Shown here one piece after another: positions 48,819-63,080 of a stretch of 64,000 nt of DNA. The stretch comes from Gorsachius magnificus (lineage: Eukaryota; Chordata; Aves; Pelecaniformes; Ardeidae): assembly GCA_034008185.1 (NCBI GenBank), contig CM067089.1, positions 23,036,213 to 23,100,212 on the forward strand, given 5' to 3'. The position numbers and the translations under genes are program-made. The notes beneath the pieces are model-generated. The model had not been told where the DNA came from. It was given only the letters and a program-made list of their open reading frames with translations, and did not search any database. How positions within the stretch are numbered: position 1 is the first letter of the stretch; every line of letters starts with the position of its first letter.

Positions 48819-51800
48819 ACTTACATATTTTCCTATCTTGCCCTAATATAGTTTTATAAAAGGGTAAATGTTTGGCCCCTTTCCAGAGACACATGGCAGC
48901 CTTAAAAGACACATTTCCTGATGTGTCCCTTGAGAAGTATCTGAGACAGAGGAGTCCTGCATGGGACAGATCTACCAGAAAAATCTTGGTCACACCATGC
49001 CCCATTCTCAGCCACCAGTGCTGGGAGTTTAGCCATATTAAAGAGGATATGTCCCAAAAATGTCAAAGCTCTAGTGCACCCTGAGAGCTGTGAAAGACAA
49101 GAAAATTCAGAAAAGCTTCAAGGTTACCCTGAGTTAGATGGAGGCTTGTCTAGCTTTAAAGCTTGTGAGTGATTTAAGTGACAGAAGTCCTTGTAGTCTT
49201 CGTCTGGATCAGTGATTCTGACCTACATATTTTGGTAGATATGTCCTCCTCCATAATTACCTTTGATACAATCTTGTTTTGACAAATATGCACTTCAAAC
49301 ATATTATTATTTCTCAACATATTTTTCACAAAGCTCTACATTTATTTTGCACCTTATATTCATTATTTTAGGCAGTTCCCACCCCAAACTCTTTGCACTC
49401 TCTGTTCCCAAGGCAAGAAATTGAGTGACTAAGGGGAAAATGCATGCAAGAAGGTGGCATGAATAACAATGAAGATGGGTGTGCTCACATAAATCAGCAG
49501 TCACCGTGGTCACAGATGGCCTCCAGCTTCAAGACTGCCAGGTGACAGTGATTTGTAGGCAGTGCAGCGAAGACAGGCCTTGAAGAAGCTTTTGGAGGAC
49601 AGTTAGGGGGCAGCTGAAGTTTGGCAGACAAGTCCCTCCCATTTACAAGAGAAGGTGCCAGAGTGGAAAAATGCGGACAAATAAGAAGATAAATATTGGT
49701 AGAATAAAGCAGAGGCACAGGAAATCAGGTATTGCATTAAATAGTGGATGAAATCTTAGCAATGAAAGTTAAGTGCCAAAGCTGGTATTTTTTCTAATGA
49801 AACATGATTTTTGGTTTGGTTTTAAGTGTTCAGCTTATACTACCTTAACAAGCTTGTTGGTTTTTTCCATTTGGAGAAATAATGAACATGCACATTCTGA
49901 AAACAGTAAGAACTTTCACTGGAAGAGTGGTGAAAGGCCAAGTTTATTAGCATATTGTTAAGAAAAAGGTGCACGGGAAAGCAATCTGATAAAACAGAAT
50001 TTAATATTTTGTATCCCTGCCTAAACTGACAGTATCTTTCACTAATACCATGTTTGAGTAGTTCTTACTGAATCCTAGCTAGCTGTTATGTTACTAGTAA
50101 AATCCTTTGGGGCAAGTTTTGTAGGCAAAGGTAATATCTCTTCTTAAATTAGCCGGTACAGTTGAGAAAAAACAGACAGGCTTCTGGTGATGTCTGCTTC
50201 TAAGTCTTTGACAGAAACACTCCATCATTCCCAGTGGATTTACCTTCTCTGACCCTCTGACCCAAACCTCTGAATACGCCATTTAACTTACTAGTAATAT
50301 AGCTATAGAGAATACTACAGTCTTGGGTGAGACATGGACATGTTCAGACTACTTACTTTACTTCGGTATCAAATTCATTCTTCACAGGAGCTCTTCACTG
50401 AAAAAGTTTGTTCTCAAGGACCTACTGTCTGAGGAGCCTAAATCTGATGTTCCAAATAAACATCATTCTAGGACAAATTTGCAAGCCTGGATCCCAGCCT
50501 GTTTGGGTCCTGACAGAAACCTTGCATTTCATTTGCATTTGGAAGTGAGCAAGAGGAGGGAGCACTTGCAAAGACCTTTCAAGTATTATTGAAGATCTAG
50601 CAAACCATTGCTCAATTTCTCTATGTATCAGCAGAGAAATAGGAGGGGAAAAAACCCACCTATTCATTGATTTTCTTAGATTTCTAGGAAGGCAAAGAGA
50701 AATTTCACACCTTCCTTAGTGTCATGTATTGAGGGCAAGTATCCAAGCAAAACACATTACAGTTTTAGGAGCCACTCACTGGCTCATTGACTTGTCTCAG
50801 TATTACACTGATCTACAGAACCAGCTTTGTCTTTGCAAGACAGATTTTGTTTCTGGGCATGCAGTTGACTAGGTGGAGTGTTACAGTTCAAAGAGAAATT
50901 TCAAACAAGCTCACTGTGCTTGAAATATATAGGCTGTACACTGTTACCTAAAGAAAAAAAAAATCCAACACAAACAAAAAAATTCTATCAAAGAAGATAA
51001 AGAGTGCCTAACCATTAATGACTTAGTAGGAAGGACTCTTCCACTAGCAGGTATCTGGTGGTGTTACTTAATGACCAACACTAACTTCAGCACTTTTAAT
51101 GCATGAGACGAGTTATAGATTGTTGTATTGGTCTGTTGCAAGTGTGAGGAAGCAGGAGCTCCCCAGGAGGGTGCCAAACCACAGGCTGATCTCACATATT
51201 CAGGGGACAGAGCAGGAAGGGGGGGCGAGTGGAATGCAGGAGGTGCACACAGGAGGTTCCTGTTCCACTCGGTGTGTCCAAACTGATGCTGAGCACTTCA
51301 CAAATGCTGTGCAAGGCTCATACACAAGCTGGAACAAGGCCAAAACTTCTAATGCAATCCATGTATCCATGGAGTAAATCTAAACATCAGCTACTATTTC
51401 CCCTCCCTCAGCTATTTTGAGTTTGTGTCAGACAGGAGTTTGAACGTGGCTAATACTTTTTCCAATTGTAGACTACAAAATCCAGGAATCATTTGAGAGC
51501 AGTTTCTCTTACTGGGACCAAAAAGCAACTACAGTCACAGTTCACAAGGTCTACAAAATCCTGATCCAAATCTTGCCAAAAGCTTACAAAATTCAAATGC
51601 CACTTTCTTGCTCTCTCCCTAACGGAGTAGAGGAAACTAAAGCCATCTAAACCAACATGAAGAGTCTTGGCAAACTAGTTCTGTTACTTCATGAAAAGGT
51701 CAGGACATAGCTGTGGTGTGTGTGTTTATCCAAAGCTGCTAGGCCATGAAAAGGTGGGGATGTCACCAGCAGAACTACATTTAGGGGGAGGAGTTACGCA

Positions 51801-53788
51801 ACATGATGACAGTATCATTTATGTCCTATTTAATGTTTCTAACAACAGATAAGACTACACTAGTAATTCATATTTCTGCTTGTTCCTATTCTGTTAAATG
51901 CTCATCAGTAAATCCAAAAATAGTGATTCATTTTGAAAGTATTACTGCTTTATTTCCTAAAATGCATATTTCTAAACCAAATTCTCCGTACATCACCATA
52001 TTTATTAACTACAGTTATTATCCAATGGAAATGTAAATAAAATGGAATTGTCCACTAACAAAATAATTGTGTATGAAGATAATTTGTAAATCTTTTTGAA
52101 TCTGAATGCTAAATGTACTCTACCTTCTGGGTCAGTAAGTTTGTATTTCTCTGCATGCAAATTAGTATTCCAAATGATATATCAGTGGCCCGAAAGCAAT
52201 TATTTTTTCAGTCTCCTCTTTTCCTTGAATGATGCTGTTTCTGTAAAGACATGAAAATTATCTTTCTGGAGTGTGCAAAGGTCCTGGGACAGTTAACGTG
52301 GTTTTGGTCAACTGCAACAACACTGACTTGGGTTCTGGTGTGTATTCTCCTTTTTGTCAGCTCATTAAGTTTAATGTACCCAAAAGTGCTGTCAGCTGAT
52401 TGCAATGCTATTTAACATGTTTGTGAACATTCCATGGTATAACTGGAGACTCCCAGCATCAGTATTTTCTTATTGCAGCCTGAAGCATGTGCCTTGGCCT
52501 CATCTTCTATACCAAACTTCATAGCGTGAACCAATGGCCCAGTACAGAAATAAACATGTCTAGTGTAGCACTAGAGGAAAGTCTTTAGCCTAGAAGCCAG
52601 GTGGAATGGATGTTTTCCTTCAAAGCCCTACAAGGTACAACATTGGTTTACTTATTTAAGAGAAGCTGTTGCCATTTCTGTTTGACAGAATGTCTTTCTT
52701 TCCTGTGTCATACTACCTTTTTTCCTTACCACTTGAACTGCTGCTACAAGGGAAACATTGATTAAAGGACTTTATTAAAGTGGAAATAATGGAATACTGA
52801 GGTTCTGTTGGGACCCTGTGTAGTCAGCACTTGTGCAGTAATCAGAATAACCCCAGGATTTTTGGAGCTTGGGGGCACATACACTATTTGCTCCCTCCTG
52901 CTCCAGTGAGGGAAGATCCCGTAGATTCTTGTGGCCTGAAAGTGTAAGTCCCTCTACCTTCCCTGCCCCTATTTCTCAGTACTCATAGTTTTCATGAACC
53001 TAAGTAATAATAACTTCAAGAATCCTAAGAGAAAAGTTCAAGCGGTGAATGCTCGCTTTTTCCTCCCCGCAGTAGAAACAGCCATATAATTACCAAATAA
53101 TGTATAGTGTCTTAACTGCTTTTATATAAAAGACATGTTCTGACTCTTTTCTTTCATCTTTCTTTCTTCCTGTTTCTTTCTATATCAGAAGCCATGTTTG
53201 CTTTCCTCCACTGCCTGGCCTCCTTACATTGGCTTTTTCATGGTGCTTCTCTACATAACAGCACCTCCTTTATTCTGACAGAAACAATTTTGTATCTACC
53301 TGCATACTCTCCTAAATGAAGCAGTCTTGCTCCCTGCTCCGTGTGACTATTATTTCTGTAAAAATAACATCTATGCAATAGTTGCATTCGCATTTCTGAC
53401 AAACTTTTCTACGTACTCTTGCAATTGCATCAAGGCATCTGTGAAGCACTCAACACAGAGGAACGGCTTCACCACTTGCCAAGAGGTTTTTCTTTTTTGC
53501 ATCAATAGAGAGGTCTTTTTGCTTTAGAGGGAGAAGGTAATGAGTTTCACACAGGGCAGGGTCAAGCAGACAAGAAGCGAGTGATCTATCACATGTAGGC
53601 TTCTTTTTATGTCCTGTTATCAGATCTCTCTCTTTCAGAAGTTGCCAATGCTGTAGAACCCTGTTACCAAAATATAAATGCAGGGCTACTTAGTTCCGCA
53701 CCTTGAAACTTAGAGCCTCTATAGCATTTCAACTTTCAAATGTTTTCTTGCAATCACAGAGAAGGTAAGATTCTGTTAATTATTCTTA
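48819..53788. other. Non-coding stretch, no gene seen
   Basis: AT-rich sequence without recognisable exons or well-supported repeats. A polypyrimidine-rich tract lies near 53138-53180. Confidence 0.55.
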
Positions 53789-53885
53789 TTGACAAATGAG
53801 GAAGCCCTTGAAGGGACAAGTGAAAATTGTTCAGAGCCAGTCAGTAAGCAGCAGAGCTGCAGCAAGCATCTCCTGGCCTCTGATC
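53789..53885 (-). repeat. MIR-like SINE fragment
   Basis: On the + strand the words TGACAAATGAGGAAGCCCTTG, GGGACAAGTGAAAATTG, GCCAGTCAGTAAGCAGCAG, AGCTGCAGCAAGCATCTCC follow the reverse complement of MIR-type SINEs (ACAGATGAGGAAACTGAGG, AAGTGACTTGCCC, CAGTAAGTGGCAGAGCTGGG). Diverged, called from memory. Confidence 0.45.
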
Positions 53886-55960
53886 ATGAACCTCAAAAGA
53901 CACAGGCTCTGGTTAGGCTGAGCTACAGGTCAGCACATGCAGGCAGAGTGAAAACTATAACCAAATGTGATAATAGTTTTATTTTGCAAAAAAGCATTAT
54001 GCATAGCAGGCTCTCTTTTTCAACAACTGTGTATCAGGATAATTCAATGGCTGTGGTTTCCAAAAATCAGTGTTGGTGAGTGAGGTCTTTTATAAACCCC
54101 ACAGTTTTCTACAAAGTATTAAAATGACAGATGTTCACTTAAAGCTGACACCCTGAACACACAAATCAAGTATCTCAGTGACATAAATGTCAAATAAATG
54201 TGGTGAGGTAGAAACATGTCCTGCAGCATTCTTTACATGACATAAGAAATGCAGTAGCATGGAAATTAAGAACAGAGCTGTAAGGAAAAGCAGTAAGACA
54301 AGAGAAGATAGCAGCAAATAGAGTAAAAATTGTTTTAAGTGATCGCTGATTGCAAGCGCCCAGTTTGAATTTTCTTGGGCCACTTTTATCCTCACAAGTA
54401 CTGAGTGTCTGCACTGTTTTTTAAAATAGCTTAAGTTACAGGGATTTCAATTTAAATATATCGGGGATGAGGATTCATTCAAAAGTTGCCCTTTTTTTCC
54501 AACTCTAACATCAGTGGAGCCATCTTCAGTGATTTCTGTCATTTATATATTTATTTTCTCTGACAAAGAAGAATTACTTAGTTGGAGCTCAACAATATTT
54601 TGGTCTCCCTGACTACCTAAGTATAAATAGACTTAAAACAAACCAAGGATGGGTTCAGCACAGGTAATGTGGAAAGGGGAAATGAAGCTGATCCAAAGCC
54701 TTTTGGGTAACAACAGAAAAGGCCCTTCCCTGACTCAGCTTCTGCCTCTGCATAGCGCCGGTTGAGATTTATTCCTCCATCGCAATGCTTGGGCAGACAC
54801 TTTTTTTTTCTTCCCCTCACCCCTCTATCTCTGTCTGTAAGAGCTCAATCTCACACAGTATTCTGTTCACAGATTCTTCTGTTTCAAGGCAGCTGCTAAA
54901 ACATACTTCAGGAAATAATTTCTGTTAGGATTTTTGCTGAAGGCAGCATCAAGAGCCCTGGCTGGTAGTGCCAGAGAGCAGGGTCTCCTTGTCACGGCCT
55001 TGATGTCACATCACACAAAGCTGCAGCATAAGGAGGATATTGAAGTTTCCCCAGAAATGCCAATTGATCACAAAGCAGTGTCTATGTCTCACAAAACCAT
55101 CTCTTGATTTATGGTGAGAAAAAGCTAGAAAGCTCCAGTGCTAACCTATTTTCACCTACTCTTTCTGAAGTTATATATCAAAGGCAAAGTCATCCAGTAA
55201 CCTATTACCACACACCCCTAACTCCCAGATGCACACCTTGTTTTCACTCAGATAATTGCTACATAAAGACTGTAAGTCTCTCAAATACAATAGGAGTGGG
55301 AAAGATAAGTATCTAAAAGTCTTGTTTCAGGGCAAGGGGGTTGTTACACACACACTTTTATATTACAAACATCACCTAAAGAGTGGACTGTACAGATGAA
55401 AGAGTAATTGTTTTTAGCTGTCATCACTCACACACAGCTTCTCACAATAAGTGCAAACTTCCTTTAAAAGTAATCACAATGAAGAGCAGATCAAGCACCA
55501 ATCTGTTTGCTTTGTGCTGATCCCTACAAGAAAACTTGTTCTCCAGCTGCTGGTTAGGGAGGAAAAAAATGCACTTTGCAAACTTGTATTTGTTACAAGT
55601 TTCTGTGAGTTTCACAACCTGAATGAGAGCAGTAGTACCTGAACAAACTCTAGCAATCTGTTTCAGAATGAGCAGAGTAAAGAAACCTGTCTCCCAAGTC
55701 AGTGCATCACTGCTGTGATGCTGATGCAGCAGCCTCAGCTCTGGAGGGGAGGCTGCACAGTGAAGATCAAAGCACATCTAAGTGGATGGTACTGGTCTGG
55801 CAAATTCAGGGTCTTCCTCTTAGTGAATTACTTGTTTTAGCTACTCAAGGGCCTATTAGGTGACTGCTTACCTTTAAGTGCTCCAGCCAAGGCAGCTGCC
55901 ACAGACAGAGACCTCCTCTCCAACAGAAACATCATAGCACAGTGTCTTCCAGACAAAAAG

Positions 55961-56040
55961 GACCAAATCCTTACAGAGTGTAAATCAGCTCTATCCCATT
56001 GAAAGCTGTGCTATTTATACATCTTCTAGGAATCTGTCCA
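55961..56040. repeat. Possible ancient palindromic element relic
   Basis: GACCAAATCC, then GTGTAAATCAG and CCCATTGAAAG, then TATTTATAC and AATCTGTCC, parallel a known old amniote palindrome in which a GTGTAAATC arm and its inverse surround a CCATTGAAGTCAATGG centre. Pairing of the arms is imperfect, so confidence is moderate at best. Confidence 0.35.
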
Positions 56041-56485
56041 CATATAAGCAACTTCAGCAGTAATGAAATTCATAGCGCAGATGGCCTGAACTTTGCCCCT
56101 ACATTTTATATAATTTTGCCAATGAGCATATCCAATCTAAGCTTAAAATCATCTGAGGCTTTCAAAGCAGTAAATCACTGCAGCACGAGACTGCTAGCAT
56201 TGACAAAGAGGTATCAGCCAAGTCTCTTTTATGGGAATTCCAGAGACCAAATCTCTTCCTATTGCAGTGTGTCCCAGGAGGCTGCAGAGAATGGCTTTCC
56301 CCAGCAAAGATGACCCTGCGTCTGCTGAACAACCATAAGAGTTCAAACCACAGGCAATCTTTCCTGCATTGCCTTTAGCAACACTGATACCAAAATAATG
56401 TTAGATACTATGGTGATAAGAACACCTGGAATCCTGTCAGGGCTATTTTAAAAGAGAAACATGGCTTTCTATTTTGCAAGCACAG

Positions 56486-56555
56486 ATAGAGCCCAAATGT
56501 TGCATTCAGCAACAAATGGCAACAAATAGAGTGCAAATGTTGCATTCAGCAACAT
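56486..56555. repeat. 40-bp-period tandem duplication containing a hairpin
   Basis: A segment starting ATAGAGCCCAAATG at 56486 is repeated with a 40-base period starting at 56526 (ATAGAGTGCAAATG). Both copies carry the identical word TGTTGCATTCAGCAACA, which is itself an inverted repeat: TGTTGC and GCAACA around ATTCA. It could form a 6-bp stem or present two dyad protein-binding sites. The half-site TTGCATTCAGCAA is reminiscent of a C/EBP-type dyad with a wider spacer. Confidence 0.75.
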
Positions 56556-58018
56556 TACCTTTCTTTCTTTCAAATGGGTGTGCTGGGAGCTTGCCTGTAC
56601 TGTGCCTATGTGCTTCTGCAGCAGTGTTAGCCAAAAGTTGCCTCATTCTGTTTAAGCTGTCTGGCTTGGGTAATGGGGCAGTCAGTGTTTTTGTAGCAAT
56701 CCCATCTGCTCCCTCCTAGTCGTTAAGGTTCTTACAGACAAGCTAGCAGTAGAAGTGATTCGCTGCAGTCCTCCCACCATCATGTATTGTATTTCCCTGT
56801 TGTCACTGGCTTGCAGTCTGGTTTTAGGCAAGTCCCTTTGCTGCATGCTCATTTCTCTTCCATAGCTCACAGGACAAAAGATTGGATGAAAATTACTGTC
56901 CTAAAGACCTTCAGGTTGGACCTGGCACAGCATCTCTAAATGAAGCCACCAGAAACACTGTGCAAGGCCAGCACAGTTCCAAGTAACTACTAGCGGTGTT
57001 GTCAGGACTCCATCCACTGTGCACTTTTCTGTAGCCACATGTGCTACCACAGCAAAAGTCTGTTTGGAAACCTCTGATCTAGCATGTGTTGATCTGCATT
57101 ACAAAGTGTTTCATAACAAAAGCTTATACAAATTAAATACCAGAAAATATGTGGGCATCATATCGCAGTTTGCTACCACAATAATTATGTGGCTTGCACT
57201 GAGGTTTTACTACTGCTTTCCAAGCAAACTATCAGGAAACATGAAGGAATTTTCTATGCTTAAGTAAATACTGTTCAAGGAGCAAGACAACCTCCAGCAG
57301 GAAAAGGAACTACTTGCACTATTGGCTGGGACAGATGCCACAGTAGAGCACTGCTGTCAGAGATGGTGCTACTTACAAGGCTCAGAAACCTCACGGTTAT
57401 GGATTAACTCTGCTAACTAGAGAGAACTGCAAGCCACATACATAGTGCCCAACACAATGCACAAGAACTATGCACTGAAATCCACGAGAAGAACATCAGA
57501 AGAGGTATCCAAACACTGCTTCTCAGAAACCAGCTGTTCTACATCTAGTGTTATCTTTTAAAGACCCAAGACTATAGCTGTTACAGCTGCCCTATGTCTG
57601 ACATTCTGCTCTAAGCAGGCTTAAAACCTAGTGAATCCACTCAGCAGGGGATTTCTCCTTAGAGAGGGAATCCGTTTGTAGCACAAGACAATTGCAGCTG
57701 TTCCTTCCTCAGCTCCTGCTATAGGAAATGCAGCTGGGAAAGTTAGCAAGACCTGGACAGCAACAATTCCTCTGTTCCCAGCTTCTGGAATAACGTTTTG
57801 GCAACCATTCGTGTAACTTTTAGAGCAAGATACAAATTGACAAATTTTGCTCGGACAAGCTTAGCAGAGTTTGCCACAAAACTGGGAAACTATTGTGTTC
57901 TCTGCACCCCTAACCTTGTCCCCAACCCTATTTCCATCTGCATTCAGCACTTAATTACATTTGAGAAAACAGTCCTGTAGGATGCAAGTCTTTCAGGGAG
58001 CTGGTGTTTCCAATTAAT

Positions 58019-58064
58019 TCAGAACCTTGCTAACATCTTAATCAGAACCTTGATAACATCTGTT
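58019..58064. repeat. 23-bp tandem duplication
   Basis: TCAGAACCTTGCTAACATCT at 58019 is followed 23 bases later by TCAGAACCTTGATAACATCT at 58042, matching at 19 of the first 20 positions. The second copy gains a GATAA word. Recent local duplication. Confidence 0.75.
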
Positions 58065-61000
58065 CACTGTTACAGTGGCTGACACAGAGCTCTGTGCTCG
58101 ACTACCATTTCAAATGCATATGCCAAGATCTGCAGAAGGGAAGAATATGATTAAAACTCTAATGATTTTTTTCTAAAATTGGAAGACCCATTTCAAACCC
58201 TGTAGGTAAGCATTTACATATATGCCTGTACATAGAAGAGCCCATTACCTTAGGCTCGATGACACTCAAAACAAAAAGGTTTGCCTTATTTCTACTAATT
58301 AGTCAAAGTGATAGCAGGGGATTTTGGTAATGTTTCTAAAGATGCATTTACAGCAATAGGGAACACACTACAGTCTTCTGTACTCCTTATCTCCTGCCCA
58401 TCACTCTAATATGAATATTCAACACCTGCTCTTAACTGAGGCAGGTTGTGGGGCTTTGCTCAGTTTGAGTTTTCTTAGTTCTCTTGACCTGGATCCAACT
58501 GCTTAGGAAGTACTGGAGTAGTCAGACACCAGTTCAAGAAGGGCAGTTAAGAAGAAGGGGCTTAAGTCTCATTAAACTCAATAAATCTAAACACCTGGGC
58601 TGTTGCAGTTTTGCTTATCAGCATTCATTCAAGAAACTATACAAGCAATGCATTTAGGCACACGGGAGTTCCCGGTGCAGCATTCTAGTCATGCTCCTGG
58701 AGCACACAACTGGAAGTCTAGTAAAATTATACTTCTCAGACAGCTAAATTAGATTATTTAGAACTCCAAGACTCTGCAAATTAGGGCTGCTGGTATCAAT
58801 CCATCAAGCTTAGACAGCTCTCTTAAGTAGTAATTTTCCCTGTACTTTCTTCTCTTACATTGCCTGCAATGCAAAAAAAGCCCTGTTCAGGATTCTGCCA
58901 CGAGCACAAGTAAAACACTAGACAGGACAAGATACATAAGAAAAGAAAATTCAAGAATTTGACTTTTTAAAAAGTGTTTTCAGCTAAGGTGTGGATTACC
59001 TGTTCTTTGTCTTAATCAGCCTTTCCATGGTGGCTATGGCAGTCACACTCCAGCAGAATTAAGACAACACATGAGGAAAAGAAAAATTCTGTTGGTAAAG
59101 GAACTCCACTAGTGTCTGATATTATTCTAGGTGTAAATTAGCATAAGTAGTTTACCCCCAAGCAATTTCCATTTTCAAACTCCAGTGCCAACTAATACTT
59201 CGCCAAAAGCAGAAAACTGACTGCCAAATCTCATCTGGTAGTTAAGCACAGTGCTGCATCTTGAAAACCCATTTTGGGAGAAGGGTTGGGCTTGGAGGTG
59301 ATAAACAGGATAGGAGAGTTCAATGCTATGTGGCCGCTCCTCAGTTCCTTCCAAAAATAAACTACTACACCCTTTAAAACAAAACCTTGACCATGCAAGA
59401 TATTAAAGCTCTTAGCTCAAGCACTCTTTGTACACAGCAGGAGGAGATGTTATCAGGAGCAGGCCAGCCAACAGAAACAACTGCTAAAGCAAAATCCTTT
59501 TGTGACTGGTCCATTGTTTCTAACACCCAGCAAGAAGCAAAGGGTCTCCCTCACTGGAATGGAACAACACTGTGTAACAGCAAGAAGCTTTGCAAATATC
59601 ATTAGCTACTATTCAAAACAGCAAGACAGTGAAAAAACACAATACAAGGGCTTACATATGCTTTATCACTTCTCCGCCATTCCCTCTCCCTACGCACAAC
59701 CACTGTCCCAAACAATAAAAGGGAAGGAGGTTGCTGTCTAGCGAATGGAACAGGATATTGTAAGACAAGGCCTTGGGGAGCCAGGCTCAGTGTTAAGCAC
59801 AAGCTGCTGTAAAATGCACAGCAGGAACCTGCAGTCAGACTGAAGTCCTGGCTACATTGCTTTACCAGGGAGCAAGGACACACAACGACATTTATCACGC
59901 CTTGCACAGATGTTCTGCATTTGGAATAACACTGCCTCTTCATTCATTTGGGCACAGACAGCCTCTGGCCCATGTAGGTACATTAATACAGCGTCAAAAG
60001 CCACCCATGCTATTTGGAGATGACTGTTTCCTTACTGGGGTTCCAGAGACTCACAAGCATCAGATTTGGTGACCTGTCTTTGGCACATCATCCTCAGAAC
60101 AATCCTTATTCAATGCATACAAAAAGAGTCACACAGAGGACAAACAAGAATTATTGTTGTTATAGCTGATACAGCCAGAGCGAAAAGATGTATACAAGAG
60201 GAAAAGTCGCTAGTAGGAGACTGTAAAAAGATACAAGATAGAGCCGTCCCACCCAGTGATGTGCTGCCAATATCTCAAAATAACAGCTCCCAGAAGCATC
60301 TCCCCATCACGTGATGGATCCCACACAGCAGGAGTGGCTGTGCTGCAGAGAGAAGTGCTGGGTGGGTTGAGGAATCTGATTGCTCTTCTCTTGTTTTCCC
60401 CATTTAAACAACGTTTTCATAAACACAACCAAGGAGGGAGGTGGCTCCACTTGGCAGACAGGCTCCTCCTGAGTAAATTTGCTGGAAGTGTTTATCCTCT
60501 GCTCCTGAAAGCTGTACTGAGCATACTCAATAGCTGTGCATAAAGCTCAGCAGGTACAACCCAAAGCAGTGCTGAAGGCTTTGTGCAGGGAATGAGGCTG
60601 ATCCTTCCTTCAATATTCCTCCTCCTTCCCCCTTCCAAAATACCTGCTCTTCCAGTATAAGATGAAAGTAATGTAGTTTTACTCTCAAAAATTGCCTGCA
60701 TGAACCTCAAACAGGGATGAATGAGTAATAACCAGAAAATGCAATTTGGCATAAGTAGTCACTTTCAGCAAGGGCTGGTTCCCGAAATTCCCGTGCCCAT
60801 CCTCTCAACACAGTCGTCCCAAACCTTGCAGACTGACACAGATTTACCAAGTGGGATAAGTAGATATGCCTTAAACTCTTTCCCTATCATCCCCCTCCTT
60901 TTAGGCACTCACTTGTTTCCTGACCACTTTTCCTCAGAAACAGAAGAGATGTTAAAAAGCACTGCACTGCAGCAAGGCTCACCCCCGTTCTGACTAGGTG

Positions 61001-63065
61001 GTGCAGTGTGGGAGGAACTTGCTCTTAAATCACCCATGTCAGTCCTCTTCCCCCACACACCTATAGATTATGTTTCATTATAACTGACACATATTTCTGC
61101 TGCAGGGATTGCTTTGTGTATTTCAGTCACCTAATGCTAAAAATGCCAAATCTTATTTTAGTCCCAGACCACGTTCCCAAAAATCAGAGCTAGCCAGCTC
61201 ATTTTATGCTTGGTAAGAAGGAGACAAATGTACCTACCTTACATACTTCTGTCTTTTCATACTTAATAACCAGGTGTTGAATTGTCCTCTAGGGAAAAGT
61301 CGTATCAGGGCTGAGAGGCTGAGGCATTACAAAGCTGCTAACACTGAGGCCACTCATGATTTATGCTCTACATGATTAGCCAGAATCGGTCTTTAGGGTT
61401 AAGCTTGCAGATACTAGTTTACCATAGACAGAAATAGTAAGTGAACTAATCAACTATTTTGCTATTTAATACGTATATTTTAATATATTCACGAAATAAA
61501 ATAAGGTCCATGCCCTGTAAGAGATTTCTTGTAAAATGTGAAAATCACTTTTGTATCAGTTTAAAGTGATTAATGAGAGGAAACTAGCATTAGAAAAATA
61601 AATAAGTAAGAACGAGAAACATGCAGGATTTTTGGCAAAGAAATAGAGGCCCATCAGCAAATAAAAGCAGCACTGTGATCTTGGCTGAAAATAGTTTCCC
61701 AAGCAAATCTGTCATCTTTGGTACATTAATAAATCCAAGTGCATTTGGAAAATGGCACACAGTGCTAAAGTTGCTGAAAGTACTGGTAAGGGAACAGTAC
61801 TACCAGGTATTTAAAAGGGCCAGACTCTTCACCCTAGGGTGAAGCAAAGGTAATCGTGTTTCAGAGAAGGCAAGACAAAAATGGATTTGTGCTCTGTGCA
61901 GGACTGCTATTCATTGTGGGCAAAGCATAGTGACAGCAGGCCAAGTCCTTATTTCCAATAGCTTAAATGTAATCTCCTGTTCTAACAGGCCAAACTTGTC
62001 CAATGGGTCTGAATGAGGGTGAGAGTCTGAATCCATTGCCTGAGAGGGCTAAAAGTCAGCTCAGCATCCTTATCAGAGGGTCCAGCCTGCTCCCAGCGGA
62101 GCCAGAAAAGGAAACCTATCACTATAGCATACCTCATCCTCTCCATAATGCATGTCTAAACCCAACTACAGTGCAGCCTGAGGTAGGCACTGAGTTTGCC
62201 TTGCCTAGACAGCTTCCTCCCCCACGCGAGGACTCACATCAGGCCATGACATTCCTCATTTTAGGGCTCTGACTCCTCTGGTCTGTGGTTTGGTTACAAA
62301 CCACTACGAACACCTGGCAGCCAATACTCCCAGCGTGCATGTAAGTCACACAAAAACACTAAGCAGTCTCGAAAAGGTCTGCTAAGTTCCTATACTTCAA
62401 ACTGCAGAACATCTGTATCTGCAGGAGGCCCCAGGCTAGGTAGCCAGGGACAAACCACTGAGCTGAATTAGAAGACTAATGCAAGTTCCCCATGGCTAGC
62501 ATCAACTTACACAAGCAAAAATGACCAGAGCCAGGCCACAACACTGCTTTAGTATACTGTGATCCAATATTCAATCTTTCAGGGATTCACCTTCCCCCAC
62601 CCCCTTAATTTGACACTATTTTCCAGGGGGTGGGTCCCAACCCGCATCCCTGTTAAGGAAGAGGAGACAATAACACAACTATTTGGAGTGAGAGCCAATC
62701 TTGACATAAGGATGTCAAAATACATAAAGTCCACTGCATTCTAGGCACATTTTGCAATTGTTTATCCACAGTATCAACAGTTTCCTTATCATTTCTAGCT
62801 AAACTTGCTGACTCCCACTTAGCACGACTATCTATCTGTGCTTTAGTCTGAGCTACCTAGATTACTTTTCCTTTGTGAGATATCTCACTCCGACAACTTC
62901 AGCTAAAACCACGAACCCCAAGCACACTTCATTATTCAAATTGCATCAGATTTGTACCTAATGTAGAAAATTTCAGAGCCTTACTGAGAAAGCCATATTC
63001 AGTTCATTATATTTTTTAATAGCAGTTACTAGGAACCCTGACAGATAGCTGAAGAGCAACTTTGG

Positions 63066-63080
63066 TTTTTTTTTTTTTTT
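63066..63080. repeat. Poly(T) tract
   Basis: Fifteen consecutive T residues. On the minus strand this would be a poly(A) run, but no retrogene body was recognised to its right. Confidence 0.75.
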
